The position numbers and the translations under genes are program-made. A stretch of 64,000 nucleotides of DNA from Methanobacteriaceae archaeon (GTDB lineage: Archaea; Methanobacteriota; Methanobacteria; Methanobacteriales; Methanobacteriaceae): positions 62,001 to 126,000 of the forward strand of contig JAUSNX010000014.1 of assembly GCA_030656015.1 (NCBI GenBank). Reading direction: 5' to 3'. The notes beneath the pieces were generated by a model. The model did not search any database. It saw only the letters and a list, made by a program, of their open reading frames with translations, and was not told where the DNA came from. Shown here one piece after another: positions 1-11,300 of the stretch; position 1 is the first letter of the stretch, and every line of letters begins with the position of its first letter.

Positions 1-1
1 A

Positions 2-124
2 GAAGGGCCTGTTTTTGTCCACTTGAAAGTGAAAGCAGGTAATGCGGATGTTCCTATTATTGATATGACTCCTGAAGAGATTATAAATAGATTTATGAAA
101 GAAATAAAAGAAAATAAAGAATAA
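2..124 (+). CDS. comE: Sulfopyruvate decarboxylase beta subunit, C-terminus (partial)
   Basis: Only the last 40 codons are present, entering from the left edge and ending at TAA 122-124. The tail contains [13 protein letters not shown] followed by [11 protein letters not shown], which resembles the C-terminus of thiamine-diphosphate-dependent ComE. That subunit decarboxylates sulfopyruvate to sulfoacetaldehyde in coenzyme M biosynthesis. The assignment rests on this short tail and on gene order, since comDE lies beside polB in relatives as far as I recall. Another ThDP-binding C-terminal domain protein cannot be excluded. Confidence 0.55.
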   Translation, partial: EGPVFVHLKVKAGNADVPIIDMTPEEIINRFMKEIKENKE

Positions 125-137
125 TTTGGGAGAAATA

Positions 138-581
138 ATGAATATTAAAATTAAATATTTAATAATCGGTATAATCTCCATGGCCATAATCACAGGATTA
201 TGGAGATTAAGTATTTTTAATAGTCCTAGTGAATCCCCTAGTATTTATGAATCTATATTATTCTTTTTAATCATGATTATACCAATATTTATCGGATACA
301 AATCAAAGGGAAACCCTATTATTTTCGGGTTTATATTAGCAATAACAAATTTAACAATAGATCAGATACTACTTAATCAGTATAATCAAAATTTACTTTC
401 AAATAGTGAAACCCGATCAATGGTATTGAATATGATTTCAACTGGAGAAATACATTTTCTTCCTACAATTGAAAATACAATATTTGTAATATTTCTATCT
501 ATAATTTTAACATTCATTGGAACATTATTTAGTAAAAAAAGTAGTCCACAATCAATTGAAGAAGAAAATAAAGAAAATTAG
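138..581 (+). CDS. Small integral membrane protein, unknown function
   Basis: This 147-residue hydrophobic protein begins MNIKIKYL. I chose ATG 138 because GGGAGA at 128-133 sits five bases before it, whereas an upstream in-frame TTG at 126 lies on top of that site. About four membrane segments are visible, near residues 6-25, 35-55, 58-80 and 115-135. The C-terminus is short and charged. It follows the comE-like gene by 13 bases on the same strand, so it may be cotranscribed, and it converges on polB1. I do not recognise the family. Confidence 0.6.
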   Translation: MNIKIKYLIIGIISMAIITGLWRLSIFNSPSESPSIYESILFFLIMIIPIFIGYKSKGNPIIFGFILAITNLTIDQILLNQYNQNLLSNSETRSMVLNMISTGEIHFLPTIENTIFVIFLSIILTFIGTLFSKKSSPQSIEEENKEN

Positions 582-588
582 AATTCAA

Positions 589-2559
<1,971 letters not shown>

Positions 2560-2812
2560 ACAATTTTAGTTTATTCTAACCGGATAATATAATTAAGTAA
2601 TTTTTATAATCAAAAATAAGTTTAATAATATCATTGGAATTTCAAAAAATTCTTCTTGATTTTTTATTATCTGTTTTTTTAATTATTTATTAAAATTCCC
2701 TAAAAGTGATTTATAGAATTAATAAGGCATTTATACATATTCTTAAAGGAAAATGTTTATATAATCAGATACATAGTAACTTCGTAATATTTAAAAAAGA
2801 ACGAGGGATGAT

Positions 2813-3382
2813 ATGAAAAAAAGTATTATAATAATGCTTCTAGTGATGTTCCTTATATCCATGGGTGCTACATATGCACAGAGCGTAATAGCCACTCAAA
2901 AAGGACCATCCCAAGCTCAAAAAGGCCAAAATATCACCATAGTATATACCATTCAAAATAATGGGAATAAGGACATATACAATGTTAGTGTGGCCGATCA
3001 AAACTTCTACAAATTCATAGGAACCATGAAAGCAGGTTCCAAGAAAATTTTCACGGAAAAAGTTTATATTCCAACAGACAAGGAAGTAAAAGCAGACTTT
3101 GGTGGTGATGCCACTGTTTCAAATCCATTCTTTATTGGTGGTGTGGGAGTAACTTATCAGGACGCTTCAGGAAAAACATTCGGAATTAATTCCAACTCCA
3201 TTAGCATACCTCTAGTTTCAAGTAAATCTACTAATACAACTACACCTGCAAACATAACTCAAGTTGCTTCTGGTAATGCAACTACAGATGCCAGCCAAGA
3301 TGGAATACTACAACAAATAATGAATTTATTTTACTCCATTATGCAGTATATTCAGAACTTGATTATACCTCAAAGTGGATAA
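2813..3382 (+). CDS. Secreted protein with COG1361/DUF11-like beta domain
   Basis: This 189-residue protein has a clear signal peptide (MKKS, hydrophobic core, then ATYAQ at about residues 19-23). A beta-rich stretch follows, with TIQNNGNKDIYNVSV typical of archaeal surface CARDB/DUF11-like domains. A Ser/Thr/Asn-rich linker at about 140-160 leads to a hydrophobic C-terminal helix (about 165-183) that may act as an anchor. GAGGG at 2803-2807 is the ribosome binding site. It probably sits at the cell surface. It stands alone, between polB1 (divergent) and a convergent permease gene. Confidence 0.65.
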   Translation: MKKSIIIMLLVMFLISMGATYAQSVIATQKGPSQAQKGQNITIVYTIQNNGNKDIYNVSVADQNFYKFIGTMKAGSKKIFTEKVYIPTDKEVKADFGGDATVSNPFFIGGVGVTYQDASGKTFGINSNSISIPLVSSKSTNTTTPANITQVASGNATTDASQDGILQQIMNLFYSIMQYIQNLIIPQSG

Positions 3383-3546
3383 TAAATGAAAAAAACAGCT
3401 TAAATAGGTTCATAAAATAATTAAGAACTGTAAATCTTAAATTCTGTTAATTTTGAATAATTTCAGATCTTAATTGAACCTAATCTTTTTTTATTTTTTA
3501 AAAAATTTAAAAAATTCCTTTTCAATTAACTAATCAATTTTTCATC

Positions 3547-4593
3547 TTAAGACTCATTTGAGTCATTATTTTTATAGGCCAGTAGCGCAGCATAAGTTAC
3601 TCCCAAAATTAAAGGTCCTAAAATGAATCCAACAATACCAAATACTAGGGGGCCTCCTAAAAATCCTAAAAGAAAAATTAGGGGATGAATATCAGCATAT
3701 TTTCCTGATAATTTAGGACGGATGTAAATATCACTACCACTAAGGAAAAATCCAAACAATAACACTATTATGCCTCTGGGAATATTGCCGGTGGCAAAAT
3801 CATAGATGGCAAGAGCAGTATAGGTTGGCCAGGGACCAATAATTGGTATGAGCTGCAGAAATCCAGTCAATATTCCTAAAAATAGAGCATAAGGATATCC
3901 TAAAATATAGAAACCCAGTGCCGCCATTATTCCAATGATTAAAGCCGTCAAAAAATGACCATAAAATATGCTCTTTAGAACTCTTTCTACTTCTTCAGAC
4001 AGTTTACGGAAAAAATTCCTTCTCTCCTGAGGTAAAGCATATCTTAAGTATTCTAATATCTTATCACCATCTTTAGCCAAGTAAAATGTAGAAGCAATGA
4101 ATATAAATAGCTGTAAAGCAACCATAGGTATCGATTGAACTATATCTCCAGCATAACCTAAAACTACATTTAACCCAGCATTAATTAAACTTTTAAAACC
4201 ATTAATGATAGAATTAGCTGATGGTTGGAAAGCACCAGGTATATAACTTGCAATTTGGGTTGATGTTTGATTAATAGTCTGATTTAAACTCCCAGCATCT
4301 ACATTACTTGCCGCACCCATAATAACTGGTGCAGAATCAATTATAGTACTTATACTGAAGGCTATTATTAAAATTAATGGAGTAATAACCAGCATCATAG
4401 CCAGAAAAATGGAAACCGACTCGAATTTGAGATAAGGATTCATTCTGCCAGATATGGGTCGTATGGCATAGGCAAAAATGGCCCCCAATATTATCATGCT
4501 TATAAGTGGAGATAAAACAAAAAAAGAAGCTATTATCAAAATTAAAACCACAAATATGGCGGATGTCAGTGTTCCTTTTAGTTTGTAGATCAT
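3547..4593 (-). CDS. AI-2E family (UPF0118) transmembrane permease
   Basis: The 348-residue multi-pass protein matches the AI-2E transporter family (PF01594) in length and layout. There is a paired hydrophobic hairpin at the N-terminus, a poorly conserved extracellular region rich in Asn/Ser/Gln (about 85-135), then the conserved segment LGILTGFLQLIPIIGPWP and a final helical hairpin. Members export small molecules or act in Na+/H+ exchange; the substrate here is unknown. It appears monocistronic, with a 136-base gap to pyrK. Confidence 0.85.
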   Translation of the reverse strand: MIYKLKGTLTSAIFVVLILIIASFFVLSPLISMIILGAIFAYAIRPISGRMNPYLKFESVSIFLAMMLVITPLILIIAFSISTIIDSAPVIMGAASNVDAGSLNQTINQTSTQIASYIPGAFQPSANSIINGFKSLINAGLNVVLGYAGDIVQSIPMVALQLFIFIASTFYLAKDGDKILEYLRYALPQERRNFFRKLSEEVERVLKSIFYGHFLTALIIGIMAALGFYILGYPYALFLGILTGFLQLIPIIGPWPTYTALAIYDFATGNIPRGIIVLLFGFFLSGSDIYIRPKLSGKYADIHPLIFLLGFLGGPLVFGIVGFILGPLILGVTYAALLAYKNNDSNES

Positions 4594-4729
4594 AATATTC
4601 CTTCATCAGTTAGATTATCATTTTTAATTAGTTTCCAGTTGAAATGGATATGATGGATAGGCGCATTATCAAAAATTTAATTAAATAAATTTAAGAGATA
4701 AAATTTGAGAAATAAGTTGGAGTTATATT

Positions 4730-5539
4730 CTATTTATAGTAATTTCGAGTCCCTGATGAGTCTCTTCGATATTCACCAAACTCTTTAATCAGATTCACCT
4801 CATGGCTCCAGAAAACAGGCCCCTCCACGCAAACTCTCCATCCAGTATCATCTACACAACACTGGCCACAAATTCCCATGGCACATTTCATCCAACGCTC
4901 CATGGAAAACTGGGCGGGAATCTCATGTTTTTTGGCCATTTCCAGAATTCCACTCATCATGAGTTCCGGGCCACAGGTTACAATCATATCGTAATCATGG
5001 TCCATTAAAATTGATTCCACTCGATCGGTGGCAAATCCCTGGAATCCACAGGTTCCATCATCAGTACAGGTGAAAACACTGGCCCCTGCTTTTTTCATTC
5101 TATTTACGAACAATAATTCGTCTAAAGTAAGTGATGCACTAACCACATCAACTTCCACACCCCTAATTAGGGCATGATCTACCAAAGAAGCAATAGGTGC
5201 CATTCCTATTCCACCCCCAACTGCCAGTATTTTAGAGCCTTTTAAATCAAATCCTCCGCCATAAGGCCCTCGGAGGCCTAATTTATCCCCTTTTTCAAGT
5301 TCATGGACGTTAGAAGTGAATTCTCCCACTTTCTTAATAGATATCCCTAATTCTCCCTTAACTGAATCTATAGATGAAATGGACATGGGTTTTTCATCTT
5401 CAAAATTCCATAACATCATGAACTGACCAGGTTGAGGAATTATATCCTCTGAATTCATATCCCAGTCAAATATAAATGTTTTTACAGTTTCTGATTCTTC
5501 AAAAACTTCTTTTATTTCTAAAACCTTTGGAACGTGCAT
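4730..5539 (-). CDS. pyrK: Dihydroorotate dehydrogenase B electron transfer subunit
   Basis: This FAD- and [2Fe-2S]-containing subunit passes electrons from dihydroorotate oxidation to NAD+ in pyrimidine synthesis. The 269-residue protein has an N-terminal ferredoxin-reductase-like FAD domain with PGQFMMLW, a GGGIGMAP nucleotide-binding loop at about residues 107-114, and a C-terminal cluster motif CAMGICGQCCVDD followed by a fourth Cys in WRVCVEGPVF. It lies 107 bases downstream of pyrD on the same strand, so the two form a functional pair. The start at 5539 is the first Met and fits family length. Confidence 0.93.
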   Translation of the reverse strand: MHVPKVLEIKEVFEESETVKTFIFDWDMNSEDIIPQPGQFMMLWNFEDEKPMSISSIDSVKGELGISIKKVGEFTSNVHELEKGDKLGLRGPYGGGFDLKGSKILAVGGGIGMAPIASLVDHALIRGVEVDVVSASLTLDELLFVNRMKKAGASVFTCTDDGTCGFQGFATDRVESILMDHDYDMIVTCGPELMMSGILEMAKKHEIPAQFSMERWMKCAMGICGQCCVDDTGWRVCVEGPVFWSHEVNLIKEFGEYRRDSSGTRNYYK

Positions 5540-5646
5540 TTTTCCACCAAATACAAGTAATTATAAGACTAATGACAAAATTTATTGATAATAATTTAAT
5601 TTTCTAGCTTTTTTAATATTTTTCTAATTAATTTTCAGATTTGTAT

Positions 5647-6552
5647 CTAAAATTTATGAGCCAGACCCACCATTTCAGATATGGAATTGAATTCATGTTC
5701 TTTCATGAATTTTTCAAGGCCTATGCAAATTTCTGCAAAAATTTCCGGGCCGTTTTCCATTATGGCGGTTCCCACTTGTACCGCGCTGGCCCCAGCATAT
5801 AAAAATTCTACAACATCCTGAGCATTGGATATTCCCCCTACACCCACCAAAGGCACATTAGTCACGGCATATGTTTCAAATACACATCTAAGAGCAATAG
5901 GTTTTATAGCCGGTCCAGACATTCCTCCAAATTTATTAGATAATATCGGGCGGCCAGTTTCTAAATCAATTTTCATTCCAGGCCCTAGAGAATTGATTAA
6001 AGTTAGTCCATCACAGCCGGCTTTTTCAGCACTAAGTGCTATCTCTGTTAAATCTGTCACATTGGGAGTTAATTTAACCATCACTGGAACTGATACTGTA
6101 TCTTTAACCGATTTAACTACATTGAATGTTAATTCCTTATCTTGACCTATGGCCGCCCCGCAGCCACCCATGGCATGGGGACATGATATATTTAACTCAA
6201 TTAAATCAACCAGATCTTCTATTTCACCAGCGATTTGAGAAAATTCTTCGGGAGTAGCCCCATAAATTGATGCGATCTTGGGTACCTCACCATTGAGAGA
6301 TTTCAGCTCTTTTTTAAACGTTTCCACACCAGGGCTGGAAAGGCCTATGGCATTTATAATTCCCCCATTCACTTCCACCGTGGTGGGATTTTTGTATCCT
6401 TTATTAGGCATTTTAGAGAATGATTTGCTTACCACTGCCCCGGCCCCACATCGAGATACCCAATTTAGGGATGCTGCAGTACTACCCATTACCCCCGCAG
6501 CCAACATAGTAGGATTTTTCATTTTAACCCCAAATAATTCGATTTCCATCAT
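5647..6552 (-). CDS. pyrD: Dihydroorotate dehydrogenase B catalytic subunit
   Basis: This FMN enzyme oxidises dihydroorotate to orotate. The 301-residue TIM barrel has MKNPTMLAAGVMGS near the N-terminus, the catalytic-loop motif LNISCPHAMGGCGAAIGQ with the expected base Cys in NISCP, MVKLTPNVTDL, and the phosphate-binding GVGGISNAQD plus GASAVQVGTA. With pyrK immediately downstream this is class 1B, NAD-linked. Two tandem Met codons open the frame; GAGGTTT lies upstream and either could be used. Confidence 0.95.
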   Translation of the reverse strand: MMEIELFGVKMKNPTMLAAGVMGSTAASLNWVSRCGAGAVVSKSFSKMPNKGYKNPTTVEVNGGIINAIGLSSPGVETFKKELKSLNGEVPKIASIYGATPEEFSQIAGEIEDLVDLIELNISCPHAMGGCGAAIGQDKELTFNVVKSVKDTVSVPVMVKLTPNVTDLTEIALSAEKAGCDGLTLINSLGPGMKIDLETGRPILSNKFGGMSGPAIKPIALRCVFETYAVTNVPLVGVGGISNAQDVVEFLYAGASAVQVGTAIMENGPEIFAEICIGLEKFMKEHEFNSISEMVGLAHKF

Positions 6553-6764
6553 TTTTAAACCTCTAAAAAGTTATATTGCTCAAATTAGCAGATTAAATTA
6601 CTGTTTTGTTATCATATGGTAATTAGTATTGGTAATTAGTCATTCTATTAAATCTTGATTTATTTTAAATTTTAATTTTTGTAAATAATTTTTTCTAAGA
6701 TATTTAATAAATATCATCTCTAAAAAGTCAAATAATTTAAATCACATCAAACAAATTAGTTTTT

Positions 6765-7970
6765 ATGAATTGTTATCTTACTAATTGTCTGGCCGGTTTC
6801 ATGGTCTTTAATGAAGATTTGACTCTTTTGGATTATGAACTTTTCCCACCGAGTAAAATTTCTTCCCGACTTTTAAAAATTCGAGAAGGAGTTTTACTGG
6901 TAGAAGAAGAAGCATTATTAAATAGAATCGGGAAAAAATACGAATCCATCATCATAGAGACCAACAAAGGTAGTTCCAACTACCAACATCTAAAAAATAG
7001 TGAAAAATTCGAATTTAAAAATCCAAATCCTGGTGGAGAACACCTTCGCTCCAATTTAACGCAAATATTGCTAGAAATTGGATTTATAAGCACTGAAGAA
7101 GAATTTAAGCCAAGAATACATGATATTTACATGGATGTTACTCTCCATCAAATAAGGGAATCATCTGAAGCAGAAGATAAGCTTTTAATACAGGCCATAA
7201 GTTCTTTAGATGAATTGGATGAATCCATAGGAAAACTATCTGAAAGAATAAGAGAATGGTACGGTGTGCATTTTCCAGAATTGGATTTTGTGCGAAATCA
7301 CGAGGCTTATGTGGGTTTAGTGGCCCAGCACGGCCACCGCGATCAAATACTCCAGCAGGATTTAAGTGGGCATAATTTGGAACTAGATAGTAGTATGGGG
7401 GCCGATATTGAAGAAGAGGATATTTTAATAATTCAAGGCTTTGCTAAGTCCCTCAAATCACTACAAGAATCTCGCCAATCCATAGAAACTTATGTAGATT
7501 TTAAAATGGAGAAAATAGCCCCTAATTTAAGAGATTTGGCGGGTGCTTCTCTTGGTGCTAAATTGATTGCTCATTCAGGAAGTATAAAACAATTAGCACT
7601 GTTCCCCTCCAGTACTGTCCAAATTATGGGGGCTGAGAAGGCATTATTCCGACATTTAAAGACCGGTGAGCGACCTCCCAAGCACGGACTCATATATCAG
7701 CATCCGGACATTAGAGGGGCCAAATGGTGGCTAAGGGGAAAAATTGCCAGAACATTAGCTGCTAAATTATCTTTGGCTGTGCGTAAAGATGTTTTCTCAG
7801 GTGAATTTGACCCCAGCATTAAAGAAGGTTATCTGGAAAGATTAGAAACTATTAATAAAGATAACCCATTCCCTAAAAGAGTTACCAAATCTAAAAAGGT
7901 TACTAAATCAAGTCCTAAACAATATAAAAAATATTCTAAAAAGAAAAAGAAGAAAAAAAGGAAAAAATAG
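6765..7970 (+). CDS. nop5: Archaeal Nop5 (C/D box RNP core protein)
   Basis: This is a core protein of archaeal box C/D ribonucleoproteins, which guide 2'-O-methylation of rRNA and tRNA. It bridges L7Ae-bound guide RNA and fibrillarin. The 401-residue sequence has an N-terminal fibrillarin-binding region, a central coiled coil and the Nop domain with GASLGAKLIAHSGSIKQLA, TVQIMGAEKALFRHLKTG and PPKHGLIYQHPDI. The C-terminus is a Lys-rich tail, common in this family. flpA, its methyltransferase partner, follows on the same strand. There is no good Shine-Dalgarno before ATG 6765, so the mRNA may be leaderless or nearly so. Confidence 0.95.
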   Translation: MNCYLTNCLAGFMVFNEDLTLLDYELFPPSKISSRLLKIREGVLLVEEEALLNRIGKKYESIIIETNKGSSNYQHLKNSEKFEFKNPNPGGEHLRSNLTQILLEIGFISTEEEFKPRIHDIYMDVTLHQIRESSEAEDKLLIQAISSLDELDESIGKLSERIREWYGVHFPELDFVRNHEAYVGLVAQHGHRDQILQQDLSGHNLELDSSMGADIEEEDILIIQGFAKSLKSLQESRQSIETYVDFKMEKIAPNLRDLAGASLGAKLIAHSGSIKQLALFPSSTVQIMGAEKALFRHLKTGERPPKHGLIYQHPDIRGAKWWLRGKIARTLAAKLSLAVRKDVFSGEFDPSIKEGYLERLETINKDNPFPKRVTKSKKVTKSSPKQYKKYSKKKKKKKRKK

Positions 7971-7982
7971 GGGATATAATTA

Positions 7983-8339
7983 GTGATAATTGTGTTAGAC
8001 ATTTTACCCATAATCTATACTATTTCCAGTGTTTTATCCATTATTCTGGCCATTACTGCCATATGGTTCTCTTTAAGTGTTGAGAAAAGATTGAAACAGA
8101 ATTTTATGAATCTTAAGAGCTTGATAGAACTCCAACATCAAATGAACGAAGAATTGATGGATAATATTAATCAGGAAATATCCAGTCAGTGGTCTATCAG
8201 ACCCAGACCGAGATTCACGAAACACTACAGGATATGTGAGAGAATTGTAAAATGTCTAACTCAAAAAAAGGAAAGTAAAGAATTTAAATTTAAGTATAAT
8301 ATAATTAATCTAATCACGGTGTTAATATGGAAAAAATAG
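7983..8339 (+). CDS. Small membrane protein between nop5 and flpA
   Basis: A 118-residue frame starts at GTG 7983, eight bases after GGGGAT. It has one strong N-terminal membrane segment (about residues 5-28) and a charged, helix-prone region that looks coiled coil (about 30-65). Its end overlaps the first 13 bases of flpA. I recognise no family. The position argues for translational coupling within a nop5-flpA operon, but a 356-base spacer that happens to be open is possible. Confidence 0.45.
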   Translation: MIIVLDILPIIYTISSVLSIILAITAIWFSLSVEKRLKQNFMNLKSLIELQHQMNEELMDNINQEISSQWSIRPRPRFTKHYRICERIVKCLTQKKESKEFKFKYNIINLITVLIWKK

Positions 8340-8992
8340 AGGGAATAAATAGCGTATATCTTATGGATCATTCTCTGGTAACCCCTAACCTTACTCCAGA
8401 ATACAAGGTATATGGAGAAAAGCTTCTTGATTGGGAAGGTAAAGAATATCGTGTTTGGGACCCGCGCCGTTCTAAATTAGGGGCAGCAATTTTAAATGGT
8501 TTGGAGAATTTAAAAATATCACCTGACTCTAAAGTTCTTTATTTAGGGGCCTCTTCTGGTACCACCCCATCCCACATATCCGATATGGTTCCCGAAGGTT
8601 TAGTTTATTGTTTGGAATTTTCTCCCAGGATGATGAGAGAACTGGTTAGAGTATGTGAAAATAGGGAAAATATGGTGCCTTTACTGGACGATGCTACTCG
8701 GCCAAGTCGTTATTTGAATTTAGTTGAAAAAGTGGATTTCATTTACTGTGATGTGGCCCAACCACAGCAAAGCGAATTATTCATGGATAATATGAGACTT
8801 TTTTTAAAAGAAGAAGGCCAAGGAATGCTCATGATTAAGGCCCGAAGTATTGACGTGACTAAAAAGCCACAAAAGATTTTCAGAGAAGAGGAATCTAAAT
8901 TAAAAACTCATGGATTCAACATTGTAGAAAAAATCAAATTAGAACCCTATGAAAAAGACCATCTGGGCCTAGTAGTGGAGAGAAGTTTTTAG
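8327..8992 (+). CDS. flpA: Fibrillarin-like rRNA/tRNA 2'-O-methyltransferase
   Basis: This SAM-dependent methyltransferase is the catalytic subunit of box C/D RNPs. The 221 residues include [15 protein letters not shown], the SAM-binding motif [29 protein letters not shown], and [13 protein letters not shown] with the catalytic-region Asp; later come [12 protein letters not shown] and the ending HLGLVVE. Length and motifs are complete for archaeal fibrillarin. It works with Nop5, encoded just upstream, and with L7Ae encoded elsewhere. The tRNA-Trp intron near 59.2 kb contains a likely guide for this enzyme. Confidence 0.97.
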   Translation: MEKIEGINSVYLMDHSLVTPNLTPEYKVYGEKLLDWEGKEYRVWDPRRSKLGAAILNGLENLKISPDSKVLYLGASSGTTPSHISDMVPEGLVYCLEFSPRMMRELVRVCENRENMVPLLDDATRPSRYLNLVEKVDFIYCDVAQPQQSELFMDNMRLFLKEEGQGMLMIKARSIDVTKKPQKIFREEESKLKTHGFNIVEKIKLEPYEKDHLGLVVERSF

Positions 8993-9165
8993 AGTTGAAA
9001 TTTGGTGATTTTCATTGATTTCTAATTGAATTTTAGCTGATTTCAATAGATTTTCATGAATATTTTAATGGGATTTTAAAGCCAATTTTTCTAAAATAAG
9101 CCCTATTTTTGGCCTGATTTTTTAATAAAATTATTTTAAAATCTTTTTCAATTTTAAGTGTAAAC

Positions 9166-9175
9166 TTTATATTTT
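9166..9175 (+). promoter_or_regulatory. TATA-like box upstream of the candidate structured RNA
   Basis: TTTATATTTT at 9166-9175, preceded by TAAAC, resembles an archaeal BRE/TATA pair. A start about 22-26 bases downstream would fall near 9188-9193, exactly at the first stem of the candidate RNA. Confidence 0.4.
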
Positions 9176-9187
9176 ATAAAATACATA

Positions 9188-9306
9188 AGGTAGGAATTAC
9201 CCACACATTATCTAACATGTGGCCATAATATCACCTCCAGAGTATTTGTCTTTATATTAATTGCTACTCCCACAAGCGGCAAAACTCTGGAAGGTGAACA
9301 CTACCT
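9188..9306 (+). ncRNA. Candidate structured RNA with three-way junction
   Basis: The 517-base gap between flpA and coaBC holds a block with strong pairing. P1 is AGGTAG 9188-9193 with CTACCT 9301-9306. P2 is CCACA 9201-9205 with TGTGG 9218-9222. P3 is TCACC plus TCCAGAGT 9231-9243 with ACTCTGGA 9284-9291 and GGTGA 9293-9297, thirteen pairs with one bulged A. The P3 loop of 40 bases includes a GC-rich patch, CTCCCACAAGCGGC. A TATA-like box precedes it and T-rich sequence (9308-9320) follows. Neither flanking gene has it as a leader, so it would be a free-standing RNA. The strand is inferred from the TATA box; the minus strand is possible. I do not recognise it as RNase P, SRP or a known riboswitch. 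The rest of 8993-9509 shows nothing. Confidence 0.5.
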
Positions 9307-9509
9307 CATTTTATTGATTTTAAAAGGAATTAGAATATTATTATCTCATTTTAATGAATTTAAAGAATATAATTTTTAAATAAATTAGAACAATTTGATA
9401 AATTTGTGAAAAAGTTATTTTTTGAATTATAAAAATAAAAATAAAGCAATTAAATGTTTTATAATGGCCTAATGATTCATTAAATTATCTTAAGGCCTTA
9501 AAACATTCC

Positions 9510-10664
9510 TTAATCAATTTTAAGTAATATTCTATCCCAGATCATTTGAGCAATTTCTTTTTTAGAAATTAAAGGAAGCTTTTGGACTTCATTATCCACC
9601 AATATTACCTTATTCTCATCCGAACCAAAGCCAGACCCCTCAATAGAAACATCATTGGCCACTACCAGGTCCGCGCCTGAATTTAACATCTGTTTTTTTG
9701 CCAATTCAATTAATTCACTTTCAGCAATATTATATTCTGCTTTAAATCCCACCAGCAAAATATCTGGATTTTTCTGTTTTATTTGATTAATGATCTTAGG
9801 ATTTGGCTTTAGTACCAGTTCCAATTTATTATCCGAGGATATTTTACTGTTTTCAGTGATTGATGGTGAAAAATCAGACACCGCTGCAGTAGAAACAAAA
9901 ATATCAAACTCCGGGATGATTTCCAGAATTTTATCATTCATTTCTTTACTGGATACTGTTTTAATAGACTCAAATGATTGGGGAACAGGAACGCTAACCT
10001 CACCCAGTAACATAGTAATCTCTGCTCCTCGAATAAATGCCTCTTTAGCAATTTCAATACCCATTTTACCTGAACTGCGATTGGAAATGCCACGAATAGG
10101 ATCTATGGCCTCATAAGTCCCTCCCGCACTGATAAGAACTTTTTTACCTTTTAAATCATTTTCAGAGTTATTAACTTGTCTCAATGCCTGAAGAATAATA
10201 TCCTCCAGATAAGGGAATTTGGCCTTTCCTTCGTCCATTCTAGGTAAAACAAAGTTTATTCCTTCTTCTTCCAGTTTGTGGATATTCTCTTCTATAGAAC
10301 GATACATAGAATCGTGCATGGATGGAACCATTACAATAGGTGTACCATGGCCTAAAACCGTTATAAGAAGAGTATTTATAGGATTATCTGCCATTTTATA
10401 GGTAAATTTACTGATAACATTGGCTGTGGCCGGTGCTACCAAAACAAGATCTGTTTGAGCATATTTCACATGTTCAATTTTTCCAGTAAGCTCCAGAACT
10501 ACTTCCTGGCCGGTGGCAAATTCTAAAGCATAGGGATGAATTATATGACAAGCATCATCACTCATAAAACATTTTACATCGGCTCCTTGTCGCCGAAGTT
10601 CTCGGGCAAGCTTAACCGTTTCTACTGCAGCCACACTACCTGTTACACAAAGTACAATTTCCAT
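9510..10664 (-). CDS. coaBC: Bifunctional phosphopantothenoylcysteine decarboxylase / phosphopantothenate-cysteine ligase
   Basis: This fusion makes 4'-phosphopantetheine for coenzyme A: CoaB couples phosphopantothenate to Cys and CoaC decarboxylates the product. The 384-residue protein has the CoaC flavoprotein half first (MEIVLCVTGSVAAVET, LVAPATANVISKFTYKMADN, and MVPSMHDSMY with a Met-rich substrate loop). The CoaB half has VLISAGGTYEAIDPIRGISN, SSGKMG, and LKPNPKII near the end. It is full length and on its own; neighbouring genes are unrelated. Confidence 0.95.
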   Translation of the reverse strand: MEIVLCVTGSVAAVETVKLARELRRQGADVKCFMSDDACHIIHPYALEFATGQEVVLELTGKIEHVKYAQTDLVLVAPATANVISKFTYKMADNPINTLLITVLGHGTPIVMVPSMHDSMYRSIEENIHKLEEEGINFVLPRMDEGKAKFPYLEDIILQALRQVNNSENDLKGKKVLISAGGTYEAIDPIRGISNRSSGKMGIEIAKEAFIRGAEITMLLGEVSVPVPQSFESIKTVSSKEMNDKILEIIPEFDIFVSTAAVSDFSPSITENSKISSDNKLELVLKPNPKIINQIKQKNPDILLVGFKAEYNIAESELIELAKKQMLNSGADLVVANDVSIEGSGFGSDENKVILVDNEVQKLPLISKKEIAQMIWDRILLKID

Positions 10665-10805
10665 GATAACGACTCATTTGGTTTATTTATTTAATTGATT
10701 ATATTTTGGATATAATTGTTTTAACTCATTTAAGAGTTAATTATCTGGATATAATCTAAAATAACTATTTTAATTCATTTAAAGAAGACTCATTTAGAAG
10801 AGTTA

Positions 10806-11300
10806 CTAGTCATCCAATACAATTTTGGTTTTTTCCCCAGTTAAAGACTCAATAATCTCGTTTAATTTGTCTAAATTCGAGGGTATTGTGAAAGCGTCTT
10901 CCCTCAGCACCAGTATCTTAAATTTTTGCTCACCATCAATTCCATATACCACATTTATCCCTGAAATTCTTGCAGGAGCTAGAATATCCTTAGCAACGGA
11001 TTTAAGATCAGATTCATCACCAATAACCCTTACATTCTTCCCAATTTCTTTAGATATGGCTCGAACTACATTTCCACCTTTACCAATTACTTTACCTACC
11101 TGGTCCTTTTCTGTGATAATTATGGCCACATTTCCCATATCTATAGCCTTTTTAAAGCTTATTTGGCAATCACCCAGATTGTAAAGTATTTTTGCAATGT
11201 CCAGCTCCATTTGACTTATTTCACCAGTTTTAAGCTTATTTTCACATCCTTTACATAGTATCCCACTTTGTAGACAGACATCACATATTGGTAAATCCAT
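10806..11300 (-). CDS. KH-domain RNA-binding protein with N-terminal zinc knuckle
   Basis: A 164-residue protein. The N-terminus has two Cys pairs (CDVC and CKGC, about 12 residues apart) that could bind zinc. A KH domain carries the GXXG loop VIGKGGNVVRAI at about residues 72-83. This layout resembles archaeal NusA-like/KH proteins thought to act in transcription or RNA handling; the precise role is not established. I start at ATG 11300 rather than 11306 because GGAGG is seven bases before the former and only one base before the latter. Confidence 0.75.
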   Translation of the reverse strand: MDLPICDVCLQSGILCKGCENKLKTGEISQMELDIAKILYNLGDCQISFKKAIDMGNVAIIITEKDQVGKVIGKGGNVVRAISKEIGKNVRVIGDESDLKSVAKDILAPARISGINVVYGIDGEQKFKILVLREDAFTIPSNLDKLNEIIESLTGEKTKIVLDD

